A DNA stretch of 64,000 nucleotides from Desulfocurvus vexinensis DSM 17965 (GTDB lineage: Bacteria; Desulfobacterota; Desulfovibrionia; Desulfovibrionales; Desulfovibrionaceae), in NCBI RefSeq assembly GCF_000519125.1, contig NZ_JAEX01000005.1:64501-128500 (forward strand), given 5' to 3'. Positions within the stretch are counted from its first letter, which is position 1. Each line of letters opens with the position of its first letter. The notes beneath the pieces were generated by a model. It saw only the letters and a list, made by a program, of their open reading frames with translations. It was not told the origin of the DNA and ran no database searches. Positions 7,941-17,367 of this stretch are shown here, one piece after another. Both the position numbers and the translations under genes were made by a program.

Positions 7941-8213
7941 GGGATTCTCCTTGATGCGAGGGTCTGTGTCTGCGCGTATGGCGCGGTCTTTGCGCGTCTG
8001 GCGCGCAGCGGGCGCCGCGCCCGGCCCCCGCAGGGCCGCGCGCGGCGCCGATCATGCCAGTGAACCGTGGTCCGGGCAATGGCAAACCCGGGCCGTGGTG
8101 CGCCGGGGGCGGCAATGAGGCGCTGCCGCCCCCGGCGCGGGCGGGGCCGGGGAGTTCGGCCCCGGGCCTGCGGCCGGAGGCGGGCCGCCTGCCCCGGAAA
8201 GTCGCCCGGCGCC
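7941..8213 (-). other. Spacer between the cofactor-domain gene and mrp
   Basis: About 270 bp of GC-rich sequence. On the minus strand the mrp start is preceded by AAGGAGAATCCC, a strong ribosome site. I see no terminator, so cotranscription with the upstream gene is likely. No additional gene is supported. Confidence 0.6.
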
Positions 8214-8981
8214 TCAGCGGCCCCGGCGTCCTCCGCCGCCGCGCCGCAGGCCAAGGCCGCAAGGGCCCAGGCCCCGCCCGGAGCCCCGGCCCGCCAGGGG
8301 GCCCTGGGCCGGGATGGCTCCGCGCCCTGCCGGGCCGCGCCGCAGGCCAAGGCCGCAGGGACCCAGGCCCAGGCCGGGCACCGTGGCCGGGCCCTGGGCC
8401 ATGGCCGGGCCGTTGCCGCGCCCGCCGCCGCCCGTGCCCCGGCCTGCGCCAGCGCCCATGGGACGCCCGGCGCCGCCGCCCGGGCCCAGGCCCCGGCCTG
8501 CGCCGCCGCCCATGCCGCGCCCCAGGCCCTGGCCGCCGCCGCCGCCCATGCCGCGGCCACCGCCACCCATGCCGCGGCCACCGCCACCCATGCCCCGGCC
8601 CAGGCCCTGGCCGCCGCCCAGGCCCCGGCCCTGGCCCGGGCCGGTCCCGGCGCAGCGGGCGCCGGGCATGGCCAGGCTGGCCAGGGCGTCGCGGCCCACG
8701 GCGTCGAGCACCTCGTCCAGCGTGCCGCTGATCCAGGGCTGCACGGCGATGCCGTGTTGGGCCAGCAGGCGCCGCGAGGCGCCGGAAATGCCGCCGCAGA
8801 CCAGGGTGTCCGCGCCCTTGGCGGCCATGGCCGCGCCCAGGGCCAGGGCGTCGCCCACGGGAACGTCAAGCTCGCCCAGGGGTTCGGCCCGGTCGGGAGT
8901 CACGTCGAACAGCCGGAAGGACGCCGTGTTCTCGAACAGCGACGCCAGCCGGTCCTCGTAGCATGCCAGACAGACGATCAT
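8214..8981 (-). CDS. Dinitrogenase Fe-Mo cofactor (NifX/MTH1175-like) domain protein with long Gly/Arg-rich tail
   Basis: Residues 1 to about 105 form a NifX/NifB-C-like fold: MIVCLACYEDRLASLFENTA, DTLVCGGISGASRRLLAQHG and WISGTLDEVLDAVGRDAL. In this family the domain binds Fe-S or Mo/Fe/Cu clusters. The remaining ~150 residues are low-complexity Gly, Arg, Met and Pro, with the RGMGGGG unit repeated three times and GLGPCGLGLRRG twice. Short Gly/Met-rich tails occur in Desulfovibrio relatives, but this one is long. It has a strong GGAGG ribosome site and a sigma-54-type promoter, and lies ahead of mrp. Frame choice in the GC-rich tail is supported by continuity, not by motifs. Confidence 0.85.
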   Translation of the reverse strand: MIVCLACYEDRLASLFENTASFRLFDVTPDRAEPLGELDVPVGDALALGAAMAAKGADTLVCGGISGASRRLLAQHGIAVQPWISGTLDEVLDAVGRDALASLAMPGARCAGTGPGQGRGLGGGQGLGRGMGGGGRGMGGGGRGMGGGGGQGLGRGMGGGAGRGLGPGGGAGRPMGAGAGRGTGGGGRGNGPAMAQGPATVPGLGLGPCGLGLRRGPAGRGAIPAQGPLAGRGSGRGLGPCGLGLRRGGGGRRGR

Positions 8982-9035
8982 GATGCTTTCCTCCGGTTTC
9001 AGGGCGCGGGGGTGCGCCCGGTACAGCCAGGAGAA

Positions 9036-9051
9036 AGCAAGAACGGGGCCT
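9036..9051 (-). promoter_or_regulatory. Sigma-54 promoter
   Basis: Read on the minus strand, AGGCCC-CGTTC-TTGCT matches TGGCAC-N5-TTGCW, with GG and GC at the required -24/-12 spacing. It lies about 55 bp before the start of the cofactor-domain gene and next to a gene for a sigma-54 activator. Two mismatches occur in the -24 half. Confidence 0.75.
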
Positions 9052-9113
9052 GGAATGAAAACCTAATGAATTTGGTTTGTTGTGGGCTTCGTCATGCGCA
9101 AGGCGGGGCTTTC

Positions 9114-9130
9114 GGGCGAAAAATTCGCCC
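9114..9130. promoter_or_regulatory. Inverted repeat, candidate upstream activator site
   Basis: GGGCGAA and TTCGCCC form a perfect 7-bp inverted repeat around AAA. It sits about 65 bp upstream of the sigma-54 element, a usual distance for an enhancer-binding protein. It also lies just after the activator gene's stop, so a weak terminator role cannot be excluded, though no T run follows. Confidence 0.5.
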
Positions 9131-9149
9131 TACGTCAGGCCGTGCGGGC

Positions 9150-10481
<1,332 letters not shown>

Positions 10482-10495
10482 CGGCCCTCCCGGGG

Positions 10496-11155
10496 TCAGG
10501 CGGCCTTCTTCTCCCGCACGCGGGCGCGCAGCCAGTCGTACCAGGCGCCCATGCCCTCGCGGGTCTTGCAGGACACGGGGAACACGGCGATGTCCTTGTT
10601 CAGCGCGCGGGCGAAGCGTTCGGCGCGGGCCATGTCGAAGTCCACGTAGGGCAGCAGGTCCGTCTTGTTCAGCAGCATCACGGCGGATTCCGCGAACAGT
10701 AGGGGGTATTTCTCGGGCTTGTCGTCGCCCTCGGTCACCGACAGCAGGCTGACCTTGTAGTCCTCGCCGACCTCGAACTCGGCGGGGCAGACCAGGTTGC
10801 CCACGTTCTCCACGAACAGGATGTCCAGCCCGTCGATGTCGATGGACTCCAGGGCGACCTGGACCATGGAGCTGTCCAGGTGGCAGGCGCCGTCGGTGTT
10901 GATCTGCACGGCCTGGGCGCCGGTGGCGGCCACGCGGCGGGCGTCGTTGTCCGTGCGCAGGTCGCCCTCGATGACGGCCATCTTGAACTCCGGGGCCAGG
11001 TCGGTCAGGGTGCGCTCCAGGGTGGAGGTCTTGCCCGAGCCCGGGGAGCTGATGAGGTTGAGCACCAGCACCTTGCGCTCGGCAAAGAGCTTGCGCAACT
11101 GGGCCGAGATGCGGTCGTTGGCTTCCAGGATGTTGCGGACGACGGGAACTTCCAT
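10496..11155 (-). CDS. hypB: Hydrogenase nickel incorporation GTPase HypB
   Basis: A 219-residue HypB. It shows the P-loop SSPGSGKTS, the family segments IEGDLRTDNDARRV and QINTDGACHLD, ENVGNLVCPAEFEVGE, and the guanine motif NKTD. HypB uses GTP hydrolysis to drive nickel insertion into [NiFe] hydrogenase precursors. This version lacks the N-terminal CxxCGC site and His-rich stretch found in some bacteria, so it probably does not store nickel. It lies 54 bp downstream of hypA on the same strand. The product fits a hydrogenase-containing sulfate reducer. Confidence 0.96.
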   Translation of the reverse strand: MEVPVVRNILEANDRISAQLRKLFAERKVLVLNLISSPGSGKTSTLERTLTDLAPEFKMAVIEGDLRTDNDARRVAATGAQAVQINTDGACHLDSSMVQVALESIDIDGLDILFVENVGNLVCPAEFEVGEDYKVSLLSVTEGDDKPEKYPLLFAESAVMLLNKTDLLPYVDFDMARAERFARALNKDIAVFPVSCKTREGMGAWYDWLRARVREKKAA

Positions 11156-11209
11156 GACGGCTCCTTTGCGGGGCTTGGATGTGCGGTGGGCGGGCCGGGC
11201 CCGGGGCGG

Positions 11210-11560
11210 CTATTCGGCCTCGATGTTGTCCAGGTACAGCTCCTTGCCCTGGAGCACCTCGTGCCCCAGGCCCTCGCCGCAGGCGGGGCAGGGCATGAAC
11301 AGGTCGCCCTGTTCGGGCGAGAACTCCTGCGCGCACTGCGAGCAGCGCAGCACGATGGGGATCTCGGCCAGTTCGAGGCGCACGCCCTGCATGGGCGTGC
11401 CCAGGGTGCAGGCCTCGAAGGCGAAGGCCAGGGCGTCGGGCACCAGGGCGGCCAGGCGGCCGTGGCATACGCGCACGGCGTGCAGCCGGGTCAGCCCGTG
11501 CTTCTCCATTTCTTCCTTGATGATGGCCACAAGGCTTTGGGCGATGGACATTTCGTGCAT
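11210..11560 (-). CDS. hypA: Hydrogenase maturation nickel metallochaperone HypA
   Basis: A 116-residue HypA. It begins MHEMSIAQSL, where His2 is the conserved nickel ligand, and has the zinc site CSQC (Cys73, 76) and CPAC (Cys91, 94). HypA receives nickel and works with HypB to load the hydrogenase large subunit. The open frame extends far upstream, but ATG 11560 gives the invariant MHE start. The gene is first in a hypA-hypB pair. The ribosome site is weak (CAGAGCC), suggesting modest translation. Confidence 0.95.
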   Translation of the reverse strand: MHEMSIAQSLVAIIKEEMEKHGLTRLHAVRVCHGRLAALVPDALAFAFEACTLGTPMQGVRLELAEIPIVLRCSQCAQEFSPEQGDLFMPCPACGEGLGHEVLQGKELYLDNIEAE

Positions 11561-11977
11561 GGCTCTGGCTGTGTACTGGAAAAAGGGCCCGGCGTCCAGA
11601 CGGGTCCGGCCCCGGGGGCGGCGTCCGCGCGCCCTGAGCCCGGAGTGTGCGTTCCGGCCCCCGGGGCGGGCCGTCATTGCGCGCGCAGACGGTTTCCACC
11701 CCGGCTGCCGCAGGGCGCCCGGCAACGCCCGGCGCATGCACCGGCGGCGCAAAAGATGCAGAAAGCTCTTGACTTGCGTCCGCACTTCGGGTTTCCTTGG
11801 CCCCACACACCACCATGTTTGCCGTCTTCCTACTATAACGTTTTCCCCCCGGGGCCGGCCGCCGTTTACGGCGCGATTCGGTCCGTTGGCGGAAAAACGG
11901 CGGCAAATGTCCTGACTTCTTCTTACGCTCCCGACTGAACCATATCCCCCGGGCCGAGCCGGGCAAGGAGACGCGCC
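11561..11977. other. Divergent intergenic region between hypA and the CBS-ACT gene
   Basis: About 415 bp without a convincing gene. The right half is less GC-rich and holds TACTATAACG (candidate -10 TATAAC at 11834-11839 for the plus strand) and TTGACT near 11769, but no ideally spaced pair. A ribosome site (AAGGAGA) precedes 11978. Open frames running through here are extensions of shadows. Confidence 0.5.
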
Positions 11978-12631
11978 ATGTACGTCGGGCTCAAGATGCT
12001 TACGGATGTCGTGACCATCACTCCCGCGACGCTGGTCAAGGACGCCGACAGGCTCATGGACGAGCATCGGCTGTGGATGCTCATGGTCAAGCAGGGCGAG
12101 CACCTCGTCGGCTCCGTCAGCCGCGAGGACGTGCGCAAGGCTCTGCCGTCCAACGCCACCACCCTGGCGCGCCACGAGCTGAACTACCTGCTGGCCAAGC
12201 TGACGGTGGACAAGATCATGCAGCGCGAGGTGGTCCGCGTGCCTCCGGAAACGGAAATCGAGGAGGCCGCCGAGATCATGCACCGCAAGAACCTGCACGG
12301 CCTGGCCGTGGTGGATGGCCAGGACCGCCTGCTGGGCTACATCAACCGCAACGTGATGCTCGACGTGCTGGTGGAGGAGATGGGCCTGCGCCAGGGCGGC
12401 TCGCGCATCGTCATCGACGTGGAGGACCGCACCGGCGTCATCCACGAGGTCTCGGGCATCATCAAGGATATGGGGGTGTCCATCATCGCCACGGGCACCT
12501 TCTTCCACGACGGGCGGCGCATCGTGGTCGTGCGCGTGCAGACCGACGACCCCACGCCCATCGCCAAGCGTCTGGTGGAAGTCGGCTACACCCTGGTCGG
12601 CCCCGACCACTTCAAGGGGACCTGGTCGTGA
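11978..12631 (+). CDS. CBS-ACT domain protein
   Basis: A 217-residue cytoplasmic protein with two CBS motifs (about residues 8-60 and 78-130; VVTITPATLVKDADRLMDEH and REVVRVPPETEIEEAAEIMH) followed by an ACT domain (about 140-215; IDVEDRTGVIHEVSGIIKDM). CBS pairs sense adenine nucleotides and ACT domains sense amino acids. The architecture resembles AcuB-like proteins. It overlaps livG (GTGA), so it is the first gene of the transporter/ligase operon and probably adjusts it to energy or amino-acid status. The exact target is unknown. Confidence 0.88.
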   Translation: MYVGLKMLTDVVTITPATLVKDADRLMDEHRLWMLMVKQGEHLVGSVSREDVRKALPSNATTLARHELNYLLAKLTVDKIMQREVVRVPPETEIEEAAEIMHRKNLHGLAVVDGQDRLLGYINRNVMLDVLVEEMGLRQGGSRIVIDVEDRTGVIHEVSGIIKDMGVSIIATGTFFHDGRRIVVVRVQTDDPTPIAKRLVEVGYTLVGPDHFKGTWS

Positions 12632-13455
12632 GCGCCGCCGCGGCCCCCCCCGCCGAGGACCGCGTGGCCCAGGCCGCGCCGCTGCTCGAAGTCCGCGACG
12701 TGACCCTGACCTTCCGGGGCCTGGCCGCGCTGCTGGGCGTGGGCTTCACCGTGCCCGAGGGCGCCATCGTCTCGCTCATCGGCCCCAACGGCGCGGGCAA
12801 GACGAGCATGCTCAACTGCATCAGCGGACGCTACCGGCCCGACCAGGGCGCCATTAGCCTGGGCGGGGTGCCCCTGCTGGGCATGAAGACCCACCAGCGC
12901 ACGGCTCACGGCCTGTCGCGCACCTTCCAGAACATCGCGCTGTTCCGGGGCCTGTCGGTGCTGGACAACCTGATGGTCGGGCGCCACGGGCGCCTGGGCT
13001 ACGGGCTGCTGGCCGCCATGCTCTACTGCGGCAAGGCCCGCCGCGCCGAGGACGCCCACCGCCGCCGCGTGGAGGAGGTCATCGACTTCCTGGGCCTGTC
13101 GCCCTACCGCCACCAGGTGGCCGGGCGGCTGCCCTACGGCGTGCAGAAGCGCGTGGAGCTGGGCCGGGCCCTGGCCGCCGAGCCCCGGCTGATCCTGCTC
13201 GACGAACCCATGGCGGGCATGAACCTGGAAGAGACCGAGGAAATGGCCCGCTACATCCTGGATATCAACGAGGAATGGGGCGCCACGGTGCTGCTTGTGG
13301 AGCACGACATGGGCGTGGTCATGGACCTCTCCGACCGGGTGGTGGTGCTGGATTTCGGCCAGGTGCTGGCCAGCGGCACGCCCGCCGAGGTCTCCGCCAA
13401 CCCCGACGTGGTGGCCGCCTATCTGGGCAGCGACGCCGCCTATGCCGGGCGCTAG
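12628..13455 (+). CDS. livG: Branched-chain amino acid-type ABC transporter ATP-binding protein LivG
   Basis: A 275-residue ATPase starts at GTG 12628, which shares GTGA with the upstream stop. It has Walker A GPNGAGKT, the LivG-type segment HGLSRTFQNIALFRGLSVLD, the signature LPYGVQKRVELGRALA and Walker B LILLDEPMAGMN, then the H-loop VEHDMGVVMDLSDRV. An N-terminal extension of ~15 residues precedes the usual start. It energises the LivHM permease at the inner membrane. It is interrupted from livH by an acyl-CoA synthetase gene in the same operon, which suggests that the substrate is activated with CoA after import. Confidence 0.95.
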   Translation: MSAAAAPPAEDRVAQAAPLLEVRDVTLTFRGLAALLGVGFTVPEGAIVSLIGPNGAGKTSMLNCISGRYRPDQGAISLGGVPLLGMKTHQRTAHGLSRTFQNIALFRGLSVLDNLMVGRHGRLGYGLLAAMLYCGKARRAEDAHRRRVEEVIDFLGLSPYRHQVAGRLPYGVQKRVELGRALAAEPRLILLDEPMAGMNLEETEEMARYILDINEEWGATVLLVEHDMGVVMDLSDRVVVLDFGQVLASGTPAEVSANPDVVAAYLGSDAAYAGR

Positions 13456-13468
13456 ACAAGGAGCGCGT

Positions 13469-15355
13469 GTGAGCAAAGCCTACGAGACGACGCTGCCCCG
13501 CCTGCTGCTGGACCAGGCCGAGCGCCACGGCGGGCGCACCGCCCTGCGCGAGAAGCAGTGGGGCGTGTGGCAGGCATTCTCCTGGAACGACTGCCTGACG
13601 GCCAGCGCCGAATTCGCCGCCGGGCTGCGCGCCCTGGGCCTTGGCCGGGGCGACATCGTGGTGCTCATCGGCGACAACCGCCCCGAGTGGCTGTGGGCCG
13701 AGCTGGCCATCCAGGGCCTGGGCGGCGTGGCGCTCGGGCTCTACCAGGACGCCCCGGCCCAGGAGATCCTCTATATCCTGGAGCTTGCGCAGGCAAAGGT
13801 TGTTGTCGCCGAGGACCAGGAGCAGGTGGACAAGCTGCTCTCCCTGCGCGCGGAGCTGCCCGGGCTGGCCCACATCGTCTACCACGACCCCAAGGGCCTG
13901 GCGGGCTGCCAGCAGCCGGGGCTGGCCAGCTTCGACGCCGTGCGCGACATGGGCCGGGCCCGGGCCGGGGAGTTCGCCGCCTGGGTGGCCGAGGTGCGCC
14001 CCGAAGACCCCTGCCTCATCGCCACCACCTCGGGCACCACCGGGCGGCCCAAGCTGGCCATGCTTTCGCACCGCAACATGCTCTCCATGGCCTGGAACCT
14101 GGGCCAGGCCGACCCCAAGCGCCCCGGCGACGAGTTCGTGTCCTTCCTGCCCCTGGCCTGGATGGGCGAGCAGATGATGGCCGTGGCCTCGGCGCTGCTC
14201 TTCGGCTTCACGGTGAACTTTCCCGAAGAGCCGGACACCGTGCAGCAGGACATCCGCGAGATCGGCCCGCACCTCATCTTCTCGCCGCCGCGCGTGTGGG
14301 AAAAGCTGGCGGCCACGGTGCAGGTGCGCATCATGGAGACCACGCCCCTCAAGCGCCTGCTGTACAACACGGTGTTCCCCTGGGCCGAGGCCCGCGCCGA
14401 CGCCGTGTTCGCCGGGCACAGGCCCGGGCCCTGGGTGGCCCTGAAGTACCGCCTGGCCCAGTGGCTGCTGCTGCGCGCCCTGCGCGACCGGCTGGGATTT
14501 TCGCGGCTGCGCAGCGCCTCCACCGGCGGCGCGGCCCTGGGGCCCGACACCTTCCGCTTCTTCCACGCCCTGGGCGTGAACCTCAAGCAGATCTACGGCC
14601 AGACGGAAATCGCGGGCATCTCCTGCATCCACCGCGACGGCGCCGTGGACTTCGACTCCGTGGGCGAGCCCATTCCCGAAACGGAAATTCGCATCGCCCC
14701 GGACGGCGAGATCCTCTCGCGCAGCCCGGCGGTGTTCCTGGGCTACTACCGCAACGAGCAGGCCACCAGCGAGACCCTGGCCGACGGCTGGCTGCGCTCG
14801 GGCGACGCGGGCTACTTCAACGACAAGGGCCAGCTGGTGGTCATCGACCGCGTCAAGGACGTGATGCACCTGGCGGACGGCACGCGCTTCTCGCCGCAGT
14901 TCCTGGAAAACAAGCTCAAGTTCTCGCCGTATGTGCGCGAGGCCGTGGTCATCGGCCAGGGGCGCGAGACCGTGGCGGCCATCGTGTGCATCGACGCCAG
15001 CATCGTGGGCCGCTGGGCCGAGTCGCGGATGATCACCTACACCACCTACCAGGACCTGGCGGCCAAGGACGAGGTCTACGAGCTGGTGCGCGGGGCCATT
15101 GCCGCCATCAACGCGACCCTGCCCGAGGCCGTGCGCATCGCGCGTTTCGCCCTGCTGTTCAAGGAGCTGGACGCCGACGACGGCGAGCTGACCCGCACGC
15201 GCAAGGTGCGCCGCTCCGTGGTGGCCGAGCGCTACGCCGAGGTGGTCGAGGCCCTGTACGCAGGCGGCGCCAGCGTGGCCCTGACCACCTGCATCCGCTA
15301 CCAGGACGGCAGCGCCCGCGAGATGTGCGGCACGCTGAAACTCATGGACGTCTAG
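13469..15355 (+). CDS. AMP-binding long-chain-type acyl-CoA synthetase within the liv operon
   Basis: A 628-residue AMP-forming ligase starts at GTG 13469 with ribosome site AAGGAG. Motifs are ATTSGTTGRPKLAMLSHRN (P-loop, about residue 190), YGQTEIAG (A5), GWLRSGDAG and VIDRVKDVM (A8 hinge). It is of the long-chain fatty acid ligase type by length and motif context. The catalytic lysine region near the C-terminus reads DGELTRTRKVRR. It lies between livG and livH, and all genes are close together, so it should act on the imported carboxylate. The chain length or nature of the substrate cannot be read from sequence. Confidence 0.92.
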   Translation: MSKAYETTLPRLLLDQAERHGGRTALREKQWGVWQAFSWNDCLTASAEFAAGLRALGLGRGDIVVLIGDNRPEWLWAELAIQGLGGVALGLYQDAPAQEILYILELAQAKVVVAEDQEQVDKLLSLRAELPGLAHIVYHDPKGLAGCQQPGLASFDAVRDMGRARAGEFAAWVAEVRPEDPCLIATTSGTTGRPKLAMLSHRNMLSMAWNLGQADPKRPGDEFVSFLPLAWMGEQMMAVASALLFGFTVNFPEEPDTVQQDIREIGPHLIFSPPRVWEKLAATVQVRIMETTPLKRLLYNTVFPWAEARADAVFAGHRPGPWVALKYRLAQWLLLRALRDRLGFSRLRSASTGGAALGPDTFRFFHALGVNLKQIYGQTEIAGISCIHRDGAVDFDSVGEPIPETEIRIAPDGEILSRSPAVFLGYYRNEQATSETLADGWLRSGDAGYFNDKGQLVVIDRVKDVMHLADGTRFSPQFLENKLKFSPYVREAVVIGQGRETVAAIVCIDASIVGRWAESRMITYTTYQDLAAKDEVYELVRGAIAAINATLPEAVRIARFALLFKELDADDGELTRTRKVRRSVVAERYAEVVEALYAGGASVALTTCIRYQDGSAREMCGTLKLMDV

Positions 15356-15366
15356 CCGGGGGAACC

Positions 15367-16254
15367 ATGGAATACTATCTCCAGCTCGTCATCAACGGCC
15401 TCGTGGTCGGCAGCATCTATTCGCTGGTCGCCCTGGGCTTTGTCATCATCTACAAGGCCACCAAGGTCGTGAACTTCGCCCAGGGCGAGCTGGTCATGGC
15501 CGGAGCCTACGTGTGCTTCTCGCTCACGGTGCAGTTCCAGGTGCCCTTCCTGGCGGCGTTCCTTATGACCCTGGTCTTCTCCGTGGTCCTTGGCCTGGCC
15601 ATCGAACGGCTGGTGCTGCGCCCGCTCATCGGCGAGCCCATCATCAGCGTGATCATGGTCACGGTGGGCCTGTCCAGCGTGCTCAAGGCGCTGGTGCAGC
15701 TTTTGTGGGGCACGCAGCTGCGGGCCTATCCGCAGGTGCTGCCCCAGGAGCCGGTGTTCATCGCCGGGCTGCCCGTGTCGCCGGTGTACATCGCGGCCTT
15801 CGCCCTGTCGGCGGTGCTGTTCCTCGTGTTCTCGGCCTTCTTCAAGTATTCGCGTCTGGGCGTGGCCATGCGCGCCACGGCCCTGGACCAGCAGGCCGCC
15901 CAGAGCATGGGCATCGGCATCAAGAACATCTTCGCCCTGTCGTGGTGCATCGCGGCGGTGGTCTCGTCCATCGGCGGCGTGATCCTGGGCAATATCAACG
16001 GCATCAACTCCCAGCTCGGGCACCTGGGGCTCAAGGTCTTCCCGGCGGTGATCCTGGGCGGGCTGGACAGCCTGCTGGGCGCGGCCCTGGGCGGGCTGAT
16101 CATCGGCGTGCTCGAAAACGTGTGCGACGGCGCCGCCAAGGACCTGTTCGGCCTGGGCGGCGTGCGCGAGGTCGCGGCCTTCGTGGTCCTGGTGGTCATC
16201 CTGATGATCCGGCCCTACGGCCTGTTCGGCACCAAGCAGATAGAGAGGGTCTAG
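15367..16254 (+). CDS. livH: Branched-chain amino acid-type ABC transporter permease LivH
   Basis: A 295-residue inner-membrane permease. It opens MEYYLQLVINGLVVGSIYSL and holds the family pattern ALGFVIIYKATKVVNFAQGE, then eight or so hydrophobic segments, with VFPAVILGGLDSLLGAALGG near the end as the ATPase-coupling EAA-like loop region. It pairs with LivM to form the channel. The gap to the preceding ligase gene is 11 bp and to livM 3 bp, so the operon is tight. The ribosome site GGGGGAA is adequate. Confidence 0.95.
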   Translation: MEYYLQLVINGLVVGSIYSLVALGFVIIYKATKVVNFAQGELVMAGAYVCFSLTVQFQVPFLAAFLMTLVFSVVLGLAIERLVLRPLIGEPIISVIMVTVGLSSVLKALVQLLWGTQLRAYPQVLPQEPVFIAGLPVSPVYIAAFALSAVLFLVFSAFFKYSRLGVAMRATALDQQAAQSMGIGIKNIFALSWCIAAVVSSIGGVILGNINGINSQLGHLGLKVFPAVILGGLDSLLGAALGGLIIGVLENVCDGAAKDLFGLGGVREVAAFVVLVVILMIRPYGLFGTKQIERV

Positions 16255-16257
16255 GGC

Positions 16258-17307
16258 ATGTCCAACGGCAAATGCGGCTTGTTCTTCACCAGCTACCGGG
16301 CCGAGGACCAGCTCCTGCCCAGCCGCTTCCAGAAGGGCTCCCTGGCCCTGTTCCTGGCGGCGCTGTGCGCGGCGCCGCTGGTGCTGGGCTCCTACCACGT
16401 CTCGGTGCTGTGCCTGATCAACATCGCCGTCATCGGCGCGGTGTCGCTCAATCTGCTCACGGGGTTCTGCGGGCAGATTTCCCTGGGCCACGGGGCCTTC
16501 ATGGGCGTGGGCGCCTACGCGGCGGCCCAGTTCTCGGCCATGGGGCTGCCGTTCGCCGCGGCTCTGGGCCTGGGCGGGCTGGTGGCCGCCGTGGTGGGCA
16601 TGTTCTTCGGCATCCCCTCCCTGCGGCTCAAGGGCATCTATCTGGCCATCGCCACCCTGGCGGCGCAGCTGATCCTCGAATACGTCTTTCTGCACTGGGA
16701 CGGCGCCACCGGCGGTTCCAGCGGCCTGGCCGTTGACCCGCCGGTGATCCTCGGCCTGGCCTTCGACTCCGACACGCGCATGTTCTACCTGACCCTGGCC
16801 GTGGCCGCCCTGGCGGTGCTGGCGGTGGCCAACCTGACGCGCACGCGCCCGGGCCGGGCCTTCGTGGCCGTGCGCGACCACTACCTGTCCGCCGAGATCG
16901 TGGGCGTGAACCTGTTCGCCACCAAGCTGGCGGCCTTCGGGGTCAGCTCGTTCATGGCCGGGGTGGCCGGGGGGCTGTGGGCCCACTACACCATGTACAT
17001 CACCCCCGAGCAGTTCAACATCGGGCTGTCCATCAGCACCCTGGCGATGATCATCATCGGCGGGCTGGGCAGCGTGCTGGGCAGCGTGCTCGGCGCGGCC
17101 TTCATCGTGCTGCTGCCCGAGGTGCTCAACTCGGCGGCCTCGGCCCTGGGCGGCGTGCTGCCCGGGGTGGCCATGCACCTCATGGCCATGAAGGAAGGCA
17201 TCTTCGGCCTGGTGCTCGTGCTGTTCCTGCTCTTCGAGCCCGAAGGGCTGGCGCGGCGCTGGCGGCTGACCAAGGCCTACTGGAAGCTGTATCCGTTCGC
17301 CCACTAG
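16258..17307 (+). CDS. livM: Branched-chain amino acid-type ABC transporter permease LivM
   Basis: A 349-residue inner-membrane permease. After a ~35-residue polar N-terminus it has about nine hydrophobic segments. LivM patterns include SLNLLTGFCGQISLGHGAFM, FGIPSLRLKGIYLAIATLAA and LAMIIIGGLGSVLGSVLGAA. It partners LivH. It follows livH by three bases and lies 60 bp upstream of the binding-protein gene, which has its own strong ribosome site. The C-terminus is basic and cytoplasmic (RRWRLTKAYWK). Confidence 0.95.
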   Translation: MSNGKCGLFFTSYRAEDQLLPSRFQKGSLALFLAALCAAPLVLGSYHVSVLCLINIAVIGAVSLNLLTGFCGQISLGHGAFMGVGAYAAAQFSAMGLPFAAALGLGGLVAAVVGMFFGIPSLRLKGIYLAIATLAAQLILEYVFLHWDGATGGSSGLAVDPPVILGLAFDSDTRMFYLTLAVAALAVLAVANLTRTRPGRAFVAVRDHYLSAEIVGVNLFATKLAAFGVSSFMAGVAGGLWAHYTMYITPEQFNIGLSISTLAMIIIGGLGSVLGSVLGAAFIVLLPEVLNSAASALGGVLPGVAMHLMAMKEGIFGLVLVLFLLFEPEGLARRWRLTKAYWKLYPFAH

Positions 17308-17367
17308 GCGCTGTGCCGTGGGCGGGGCGATTCGGGAACGGGATCATATCACGGGAGGAACGCGATC

